Shown here: piece by piece, positions 55,135 through 62,121 of the stretch | Layout of the letters: the number at the start of each line of letters is the position of its first letter | Position numbering within the stretch: position 1 is the stretch's first letter | Source: Paenibacillus senegalimassiliensis | GTDB taxonomy: Bacteria > Bacillota > Bacilli > Paenibacillales > Paenibacillaceae | NCBI RefSeq assembly: GCF_001486585.1 | Contig: NZ_LN909041.1 | Coordinates: 2,501-66,500 of the forward strand | Reading direction: 5' to 3' | Length of the DNA stretch: 64,000 nucleotides | The notes under the pieces: generated by a model | The model's input: the letters and a program-made list of their open reading frames with translations, nothing else | Told to the model about the DNA's origin: nothing | Databases searched by the model: none | Program-made: the position numbers and the translations under genes

Positions 55135-56437
55135 AGTCCTTCCTACTAAATGGTATCATGACCATATTGTCAAACGTGTGATTGGCAGATTCAATAGTCA
55201 TATGCCCGCCGTATTTCTCGCAAATACGCTTAATATTGACCAAGCCAAAGCCGTGGTAGCCGGAACTTGCCTTCTGGGTACTGAAATGGCTAACCTCGTG
55301 ATCCACATAGTTGCGGACGCAAATCAAGAGCGCCGATTTGTTGGAACGGATCTGAATTCGGATATGTCGATCCTCCGCCACCCGTACCTTCTTGGAAGCC
55401 TCTACAGCGTTATCCAGCAGGTTACCCAGCACAACACAGAGATCATAACGTTCGATCCCTAGCTCCCGATCATGCAGTCGAAGCTCCGTATCCACACGAA
55501 TACCGTTCTCCTGACCAATGTTCAGCGCGTTCGTCACCAACGCATCAACGACCAGATTTCCCGTATTCACCCGGTGGTAGGCATGTTCCACCTTATTCAA
55601 GATCACCCGGATATGCCGGCTAGCCTCGTCCACCTGCCCCTGTTCAATGCATTCTGCAACATAGAGCAACTGTTTGTTATTATCGTGAATAATGCTTTTA
55701 ATCTTCTTGAAGCTATGCACGGTCTTCTCATAGTTGGCGTCCTGATAGTCCATCTGCTGCTGGAGTCCGGCATTCTCGTGCAATAGCTGGAATTTGGCAA
55801 TAACCGTATCCAGAATATAGACCACCAGTACATTCAGTACGATGGAGCCAACGATGGAGATGAAGTAATGAATATTCTTCTCGCTGTAGACAGACAGCAC
55901 ATTCACTAGATAGATGCTGATGATCGGCACGCTGAGAAACATCAGGTAGTAGCGTGAGTCCAAGGGAAAGCTGCGGCGTTTGGCGACAAACCGGATAATC
56001 TGAACGACAGCAAACATAATCATACAGCTTATTAAAATACTCATCTTGGCAACCAACATCTCTTCCCGCCCCTGCACAATTTCCCAGTTGTCTAGAGCCA
56101 AAGAGGCCGAAGGATTGAGCAAATACAAGCAGAGCAAGTTAATGAGCGAGATTAGCACAGCATACAGCACCGAAAAGATTACCCTCATCCGCATCTCCAC
56201 TTCATACCCCATCGCGAGACAGAAGATGACGAACAAGGCAATCAAGGAGGACAAGAGGGGTGTAAAGTAGGCGCTCATATACCAAAAATTCAGCACCAGA
56301 AAGAGATGAATAAACCATTTCTTCTCACGCTTGCTCTTCTCCTTGCCGAACACGGAGTTAAAGTAGAAGTTCACCTGCACGGCCATAATCAGCACTATGC
56401 TCAAATTCAGAAAAAGTAGCATCCCGTCCATCTTCAA
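55124..56437 (-). CDS. GHKL sensor histidine kinase (AgrC-like layout)
   Basis: 437 residues. Six or seven N-terminal hydrophobic helices (residues about 5-215), then a coiled-coil/dimerisation helix with phospho-His (SFKKIKSIIHDNNKQLLYVA), and a GHKL ATPase domain with N box VVLGNLLDNAVEASKK and G2 box GYHGFGLVNIKRICEKYGG. It overlaps the LytTR regulator by four bases. Many relatives sense cyclic peptides (AgrC), but no agrB or agrD gene was found nearby. Confidence 0.88.
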   Translation of the reverse strand: MKMDGMLLFLNLSIVLIMAVQVNFYFNSVFGKEKSKREKKWFIHLFLVLNFWYMSAYFTPLLSSLIALFVIFCLAMGYEVEMRMRVIFSVLYAVLISLINLLCLYLLNPSASLALDNWEIVQGREEMLVAKMSILISCMIMFAVVQIIRFVAKRRSFPLDSRYYLMFLSVPIISIYLVNVLSVYSEKNIHYFISIVGSIVLNVLVVYILDTVIAKFQLLHENAGLQQQMDYQDANYEKTVHSFKKIKSIIHDNNKQLLYVAECIEQGQVDEASRHIRVILNKVEHAYHRVNTGNLVVDALVTNALNIGQENGIRVDTELRLHDRELGIERYDLCVVLGNLLDNAVEASKKVRVAEDRHIRIQIRSNKSALLICVRNYVDHEVSHFSTQKASSGYHGFGLVNIKRICEKYGGHMTIESANHTFDNMVMIPFSRKDSLA

Positions 56438-57174
56438 TCCGTCCTCATGACCATAAATTTTGTACAGGCATCCTTGACTTCCTTCATCTTGGATCTGCCG
56501 ATCGGTAACTGCATACCGTTGGACATCACTACCTGTCCTCCTGAGAACTTATGTACATGCAATAAATTAATCAGAATAGAGCGGTGGATTTGCAGGAAAC
56601 GCTCTGCCTTGAGTGCCGAGGCATAACCAGAGATTAATCCCTTGCCCTCGTAGACGGCATGTGTGGTCGTGAACTTGAGTTTATTCTTGACTGTTAAGCT
56701 CTTCACGACCTCAATGGCAATAATGTCATCTTGTCTAAGCACGATTTCTTCATGCGCAGACTTAATAATCAGAATATCGGATTCACTTTCCTGGAAAAAG
56801 CGGCATACCTTCAACATCTTCTCTTCAAATACTTCAGGCTCCACTGGCTTGATCAGATATTGAAACGTAATGACATCGAAGCTCTCCAGCATGTACTCCG
56901 GATAGCTGGTCAGGAAGATAATCTGCTCACTTTGCCGCTTCATCTCCCTTAATCTCCGGGCCGTCTCTATTCCATTCCGTTCCTTCATTTCAATATCCAG
57001 AATAAGAATATGGAACGGTTCACCACCGCCTTCATAGTGCCCGATTAAACGCTCTCCAGCCTCAAATGCCGTCACTTCAAAATCAATTCCGCTCTTGACC
57101 GATAGAGCCAGCAGCAATTGCCGGACCTGTTCCCGTTGTTTCTCTTCATCATCGCAAATCGCAACCCGGTACAA
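56434..57174 (-). CDS. LytTR-family response regulator
   Basis: 246 residues. Receiver with D9/D10 in VAICDDEEKQREQ and phospho-Asp in FHILILDIEMKERNGIE, and Lys in YLIKPVEPEVFEEKM. A LytTR DNA-binding domain (about 135-246) has RFLQIHRSILINLLHVHKFS and MSNGMQLPIGRSK. Start TTG 57174 with GGAGG seven bases before. Operon partner of the kinase; target genes not seen. Confidence 0.9.
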   Translation of the reverse strand: MYRVAICDDEEKQREQVRQLLLALSVKSGIDFEVTAFEAGERLIGHYEGGGEPFHILILDIEMKERNGIETARRLREMKRQSEQIIFLTSYPEYMLESFDVITFQYLIKPVEPEVFEEKMLKVCRFFQESESDILIIKSAHEEIVLRQDDIIAIEVVKSLTVKNKLKFTTTHAVYEGKGLISGYASALKAERFLQIHRSILINLLHVHKFSGGQVVMSNGMQLPIGRSKMKEVKDACTKFMVMRTD

Positions 57175-57198
57175 GAAACCGCCTCCTATCTCGCTGGA

Positions 57199-58443
57199 TC
57201 AAATCAGCTCTCCGCGTTTTTTGAGATAACGATATAAAACAAAACCACACAGTGTACACAGGAAGGCACACAGTCCGATAAATGCGTATCCCGCCTGTAG
57301 TCCGCGCAATAGCCCTGTCTGCGTAGCTTCTCCATACATTTTTTTGACCGTCTCAATCACAAAACCAATCAGATAATTACCAATTACACTACCCAGGCCC
57401 ATCAAAGTAACGGTAAAGGTAATAGCCGTGTCACTCCCTCGCGGGTAGCGCTTGGCAATAAAGGCCATGACCGTCGGATAGATCATAGCGATGCCCAGCC
57501 CGGAGGCGGCAAACAGGAAGGACCACCGCTCCCCTCCGGCAATTGCGATAAATGTGCAGACTGACGAGAAACCGGCGAAAATAATCAGGGACAAAGTGAA
57601 GCCAATCTTATCCGTGACCGGGCCTAACACTAGCCGTCCCACCGAGAATAACAGGAAAAAGACAGATAATAAACCGGATGCCTTGACGGTATCCCAATGG
57701 TACGCCTTCTCCAGGAAATTGACCAGCCAGCCCCCTACCGCAAGCTCGGATACTACGCCAAAGGACAAGATGAGTACCATCCACCATAACGCCGGGTCCC
57801 GAGTCAGCTCCTTGAACGGGGTGCGGCTCTCCAAGGGCAGATCGTCTCCCGGAAACTTACTGTACAATGCACTCAGAATGGGAAGCAAGGATAAGGAGAG
57901 CATCACCAGATACATGCCCCGCCAATCGAGAGTATGGCCAAAGACTTGCAGTGACATGACTCCCGTAGCCAGCAAGGGCGCAACAGTAGAGCTTATCCCG
58001 TAGAAGAAATGCGACAGGTTCATCATTGTACCTACATTTTTGACAAAAATACGGGCACCCAAAATAGCCAGCGCAATTTCCAACATTCCGTTGCCGATAT
58101 ACATGAGGAAATAAGAACCTGCAAACAGCGGATAGCTATGGGATAAGAAAATGAAGACCCCGGAAAGCATCATGGAGGCGAAGGACATGATACTTGTCGC
58201 TTTGATGCCCCACTTTCGTACAAGAATTGCCGTAAAGGAACAGGCAATGAGATAACCAAGTGCATTCAGGGACAACAAGCTGCCGAGTTGTTCTTCATTC
58301 AGGTTGAAGTCAAATTGAATTCTGGGTATAGCTGGTCCCTTAATATTTTCCGAGATACCAAAGATAATGAAGCCTAAAAAAATCGTTACAAGTTGCATGA
58401 TATACATCTTATTTTTGCTTATGTAGCCGGTTCGTAATTTCAA
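57199..58443 (-). CDS. MFS transporter
   Basis: 414 residues, 12 helices. Loop 2-3 segment ILVRKWGIKATSIMSF fits the MFS loop; FSVGRLVLGPVTDKIGFTLS is the repeat in the second half. Substrate unknown. Start TTG 58443 with GGGAGG ten bases before it. It lies 24 bases upstream of the LytTR gene, so the three may be one transcript. Confidence 0.88.
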   Translation of the reverse strand: MKLRTGYISKNKMYIMQLVTIFLGFIIFGISENIKGPAIPRIQFDFNLNEEQLGSLLSLNALGYLIACSFTAILVRKWGIKATSIMSFASMMLSGVFIFLSHSYPLFAGSYFLMYIGNGMLEIALAILGARIFVKNVGTMMNLSHFFYGISSTVAPLLATGVMSLQVFGHTLDWRGMYLVMLSLSLLPILSALYSKFPGDDLPLESRTPFKELTRDPALWWMVLILSFGVVSELAVGGWLVNFLEKAYHWDTVKASGLLSVFFLLFSVGRLVLGPVTDKIGFTLSLIIFAGFSSVCTFIAIAGGERWSFLFAASGLGIAMIYPTVMAFIAKRYPRGSDTAITFTVTLMGLGSVIGNYLIGFVIETVKKMYGEATQTGLLRGLQAGYAFIGLCAFLCTLCGFVLYRYLKKRGELI

Positions 58444-58491
58444 GTGAGTAATGCCTCCCGCATGATTTTGTATCTATTTATTTCATCAATG

Positions 58492-58917
58492 TTATCCCTC
58501 GGTATGAAATACCGTGTCCTGCAGTAGACTTATCGCCGCTCCGATCTCCTCCCGTTCCTTGTTGGACAGCGGGGCCAATTGTTCTAAGAAACGCTGGCGC
58601 ATGATGGCAAATGCCTCATCCATTCGGGCCTGCCCGCGCTCACTTAAGCGAATGACCTGCTTACGCTTGTCATCCGGTGCCGTTTCTTTATGACACCACC
58701 CCTTCTCGTACAATTTCTTCAACTCACGGCTTGCGTTAGGCAAGGAAAGATGTAAGCACTCGCTTAGCTTGCTTAAGGATACGGGCTGCTGAACAGCCAA
58801 AAACTCCATGATGTTGTATTGGAGAGGTGTTAAGTCATCAATGACAAGGCCTTTGGTTAAATCCAGCCGGGTCTTATACATGGATGATAATAAAGTAATC
58901 AACTGTTGGAATAGCAA
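58492..58917 (-). CDS. MarR-family regulator
   Basis: About 141 residues. The winged helix is visible (LSKLSECLHLSLPNASRELK and KLYEKGWCHKETAPDDKRKQ with VIRLSERGQARMDEA). Start: TTG 58917 with AAGGGG nine bases upstream is preferred; the longer frame to 58974 has no ribosome-binding site and would cover the operator repeats. It is divergent from the flavodoxin-like gene and probably represses both. Ligand unknown, perhaps a quinone or aldehyde from the neighbouring genes. Confidence 0.88.
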   Translation of the reverse strand: MLFQQLITLLSSMYKTRLDLTKGLVIDDLTPLQYNIMEFLAVQQPVSLSKLSECLHLSLPNASRELKKLYEKGWCHKETAPDDKRKQVIRLSERGQARMDEAFAIMRQRFLEQLAPLSNKEREEIGAAISLLQDTVFHTEG

Positions 58918-58958
58918 TAGAATCAGCCCCTTCTCTCTTACTGTCAGCTTACCCAAAT

Positions 58959-59011
58959 AATTATCAAAAAACAATTATCATTTGACAACACATTTTCCTT
59001 TGTGCTATCTT
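58959..59011 (+). promoter_or_regulatory. promoter with MarR-type operator repeats
   Basis: TTGACA (58982-58987), 18 bases, TATCTT (59006-59011). Two direct repeats AATTATCA (58959-58966 and 58973-58980) lie just upstream of the -35 and are a plausible MarR binding site. Confidence 0.6.
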
Positions 59012-59043
59012 TCAATCAACCTACAATTCAGGAGGACACCGGT

Positions 59044-59628
59044 ATGAATCTATTATTTATATTTGCCCATCCCAATCATAAAAGTCTTAACTACGCTCTC
59101 CTTGAACAAGCGCTGGCAGGCAGTAAGGAAAACCAGCAGGTCTCGGACATCCGGGTACTTGATCTTTATGCCGAGGGGTTTAACCCGGTACTGACCTTTG
59201 GTGAGCAAAAACGTCGACGCGATATGCATCAGGAACCGGCTCTCGCTAAATACCGGGAACAAATCTTGTGGGCAGACAAACTGATATTTATCTATCCCAT
59301 ATGGTGGGGCCGCCCTCCTGCCATGCTGCTCGGTTATATGGATCAGGTGTTTGCTTCCGGCTTCGCCTACCGCGACAATAAGGGACTGTTGCCTGAAGGC
59401 TTGCTGGCCGGTAAATCGGCGGTATGTATCTCTACGATGAAGGGACCTGCTCTATATCCTCTGCTTTGGCTCGGCAACGCACACAAAATGCTGATGAAAA
59501 GGGGCTTCTTGCGTTTTGTTGGCATTAAGGCTGTCCGTTTTTTTGAATTCGGTAGTATGGAAAAGCCGGGCGGCAAGCAAACGGCCAAGCTAAATCGCAT
59601 TCGTCAGTATTTTCAAAAGCTTGGATAA
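59044..59628 (+). CDS. NAD(P)H quinone oxidoreductase, flavodoxin-like
   Basis: 194 residues. MNLLFIFAHPNHKSLNYALL at the start and IFIYPIWWGRPPAMLLGYMD as the flavin-loop match the KefF/MdaB/NQO1 type (flavodoxin_2). It reduces quinones by two electrons using NAD(P)H and FMN or FAD. ATG 59044 has AGGAGG seven bases upstream. It is divergent from the MarR gene and is followed by the SDR gene. Confidence 0.9.
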   Translation: MNLLFIFAHPNHKSLNYALLEQALAGSKENQQVSDIRVLDLYAEGFNPVLTFGEQKRRRDMHQEPALAKYREQILWADKLIFIYPIWWGRPPAMLLGYMDQVFASGFAYRDNKGLLPEGLLAGKSAVCISTMKGPALYPLLWLGNAHKMLMKRGFLRFVGIKAVRFFEFGSMEKPGGKQTAKLNRIRQYFQKLG

Positions 59629-59761
59629 GTAAATGACACCCTCCCTGCCCAAATGCTGCAACAAGTAGTTGAGAGTCGCCGCTGGTTCAGGTACGATGGC
59701 GGTATAAGGCATATAAAAGAGGAATATAAATGGGCTGTGGATAAATGTCAAGGAGGAAATG

Positions 59762-60597
59762 ATGAATCCTAAAATTTGTCTGGTTACAGGAGCGAACTCC
59801 GGTATTGGCTTCGCCACCGCCGAAGGATTAGCCAAGTCAGGCGCTCATGTGGTGCTTGTCAGCCGTAATGCGCAGCGGGGGGAAGACGCCCGGAAAGCAA
59901 TTGTGCAGCGAACAGGTAGTTCCGCCATCGATTTACTGGAGGGGATTTGTCTTCCTTTGCAGCTATTCGCCAACTTGCCGAGCAAGCTGTCGAACGTTAT
60001 GAACGACTTGACGTACTGATTAATAATGCCGGTGGCGTGTTCTCACAGCAACAGCTTAGCCAAGACGGTTATGAGATGACCTTGGCCGTAAATTACTTAG
60101 CTCCCTTCCTACTAACTCATCTGCTGCTTGATTCCTTGAGAGCTTCCGGCGCAGGACGTATCATCAATGTAGCTTCACGCATGCAAGCCAAGCAGCTCCA
60201 GCTTGAAGCCCTGCCGAAGCAGGATGCTGGAAGATATTCCGGCATGGGCGTGTATCGGCAAGCCAAAACAGCCCTGCTGATGATGACCTATCATCTGGCC
60301 AATCGTCTCCCGGAACACGAAGTCACTGTAAACGCCCTCCATCCGGGAGTCATTTATACGCCTCAATCCGCGAAATCGGCGCCTTCCTTTATCCGTCCCT
60401 TGATGAAGCTAGTGATGCAAAGCCCCGAGCAAGGGGCTGCGACCTCACTGTATCTAGCTACCTCACCAGAGGTCAGTCAGGTTACGGGCAACTATTACGT
60501 CGGACAGCGGCCAGTGCGTACTGTCCCTGTATCTTACGATGCGGCGCTTCAACAGCAATTGTACGAACAAAGCCTGGTGTGGACGGGATTAAGATAA
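59762..60597 (+). pseudogene. short-chain dehydrogenase/reductase, frameshifted
   Basis: Two frames: 59762-60019 with the cofactor motif VTGANSGIGFATAEGLAKSG, and 59947-60597 with DVLINNAGGVF, then an active-site YxxxK (VYRQAKTA), then VNALHPGVIYTP. The break is a run of four G (59941-59944); one more G joins the frames into SAIDLLEGDLSSFAAIRQ. An intact gene would give about 278 residues, normal for SDRs. Either one-base loss or a sequencing error. AGGAGG is before the ATG. Sits after the quinone reductase gene. Confidence 0.85.
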
Positions 60598-60856
60598 TCA
60601 AAGTATAGGGGTTTGACGCGATCCTTAAGGGAGCCCATGAATATGGAATCTGCCACTAGCGGGAAATCCTCATGTTAATTCATGTGTATTTACCCCAATA
60701 GGATGATTAACAGGAAAATCTCATGTTAATTTTGGCTTTTTTCCTCTAAAGCGGCCATTTCACAACAATTAGCATGAGAAATTCCCTATAAAACTCTATT
60801 TCTGGCAGATATGAGCCATTTAACGGGATGTTTTCCCGTTAATAGGCAGGGGCAAT
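60598..60856. repeat. intergenic stretch with short repeated motifs
   Basis: No gene. Three related 15-17-base motifs of the type AAATCCTCATGTTAATT, AAAATCTCATGTTAATT and (inverted) CAATTAGCATGAGAAATT occur at 60664, 60718 and 60767, and a hairpin TTAACGGGA/TCCCGTTAA occurs at 60819-60841. This looks like an inserted intergenic repeat unit that has taken the place of the GNAT gene's 3' part. Confidence 0.5.
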
Positions 60857-60998
60857 ACTCAGCACTACTACGTGGACGGGCATAATCCGTATCGAGGTTG
60901 CGAAGATACTCGGAGTCGTTGCTCCAGCTTGAATACATCTCTGCATCTTGTTCAGTAATCGCCGTTAACTTAACCCTAGCACCTTGAAATAAGTTCAC
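60786..60998 (-). pseudogene. N-terminal remnant of a GNAT acetyltransferase
   Basis: 70 codons, GTG start at 60998 overlapping the upstream stop by four bases. The start MNLFQGARVKLTAITEQDAE and SEYLRNLDTDYARPRSSAEY are like RimJ/RimL-type acetyltransferases, which run on to 170-180 residues. After about residue 46 the frame continues into unrelated sequence with the hairpin described above. The acetyl-CoA site is missing, so the gene is dead or cut. Confidence 0.65.
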
Positions 60999-61828
60999 TT
61001 GGCCAACACCTCCGCCAAGGCTTGTTTAAGCTGCTTTGTATTGAATAGAGAGTTGTCAATGATCACCTTGTTGACCTTCAGGCTACTCAGTATTTCTTGT
61101 TCCCATTCTCTTCTGGCCTTAAGCACTTCAATCGTGCCGTCCAACCCCTCGTAGCCCTGAGTGCTTCCAAAACCTTGACGCGTATAATATTGGATAAATC
61201 CCTCGGACCAATCTACCGGTCGTTCTGTCACAGCCTTTCGAAAGGAATAATCCACATCCTGTTGATCCACGTAAACTAGCACAGGATTCAGTTCCTTCAC
61301 CCTGTCTACCAGTTGCAGTACAAAACGGGTATTCGCTTCCTTCGGCGCGCCATACTTAATCATTCCTACGGTCAGCGGATTTTGCAGCAAGCAGCATTCC
61401 AATATAGTAGTGTCTGTTCGACTCAGCGCATCTTGCGCAAACCGCGCCCACCTTGCCTTGATAAGCCGACGATTGTCAGCCAGTGGCAACTCATAGATAT
61501 CTTTTTGTGCGATGATTTGTAATAGCTCTTCAGGCAAGCCTGATGCCGGATTCTCTTGAAGCCTTCTATACTCTAGCAGCCAACCGCCGTCCTGCGACGA
61601 AGCTGCATGCTTGATAGCTTCAGCTAATGACGGTTGGCTGCATAATAACCAGTCAAACTCCTTCTGGCTAAAATAAGCCACTCCCTCATAATCGGCCGGA
61701 TGGTCCAAATCCCCCTCCAAAAACAACCGAGAAGGCAGATCATAAAGCTGGTGAATCATTTGGGCCGTTGTCGTCTTACCCGAACCCGGCAGGCCTTCAA
61801 TTAGTATCAAACGCGATGCTCCACTCAT
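60995..61828 (-). CDS. P-loop NTPase of unknown function
   Basis: 277 residues. Walker A GLPGSGKTT is at residues about 12-20 (RLILIEGLPGSGKTTTAQMI). The rest shows no classical ABC or kinase signature; LVYVDQQDVDYSFRKAVTER could hold the Walker B Asp. May be a nucleotide or sugar kinase-like protein. AGGAGG is nine bases before the ATG. Upstream of the GNAT remnant with which it overlaps four bases. Confidence 0.75.
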   Translation of the reverse strand: MSGASRLILIEGLPGSGKTTTAQMIHQLYDLPSRLFLEGDLDHPADYEGVAYFSQKEFDWLLCSQPSLAEAIKHAASSQDGGWLLEYRRLQENPASGLPEELLQIIAQKDIYELPLADNRRLIKARWARFAQDALSRTDTTILECCLLQNPLTVGMIKYGAPKEANTRFVLQLVDRVKELNPVLVYVDQQDVDYSFRKAVTERPVDWSEGFIQYYTRQGFGSTQGYEGLDGTIEVLKARREWEQEILSSLKVNKVIIDNSLFNTKQLKQALAEVLAK

Positions 61829-62121
61829 GCAAACTCCTCCATTCCTGATGGGGAGGATAGCAGATTAGAAGGATGAAGCGAAGAGATGCGGAATTTTCCC
61901 CATAGAAAAGCGGATACCCTTAGGTATCCGCAGTATGGTGGTCGTCACCCTTAGCCCTCTGCATACCCTGTAAGAGATTTGGAGTGCATACCTAATAAAA
62001 CGGTATAAGCGCCGCTTCATTAAGAACATGCTCTCCTATCATTCATCCCTACAGGGCAATTAACATTAGGCCAGGCTCCTTCGTATGCATCTCTGCAGCT
62101 AGAATAGCACCCAGGCTCAGG
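61829..62121. other. intergenic stretch with one terminator
   Basis: 293 bases, no gene seen. Holds a hairpin terminator at 61910-61931 and otherwise nothing recognisable. Confidence 0.5.
61910..61931 (-). terminator. terminator-like hairpin
   Basis: 9-bp perfect stem GCGGATACC/GGTATCCGC with loop CTTA, then TTTTC on the minus strand. It could end the PI-PLC-like gene, whose stop is 190 bases upstream. Confidence 0.6.

Noticed and set aside
59641..59760. Coding potential in the gap between the quinone reductase and SDR genes
   Set aside because: Short and without start signals except the SDR ribosome-binding site.
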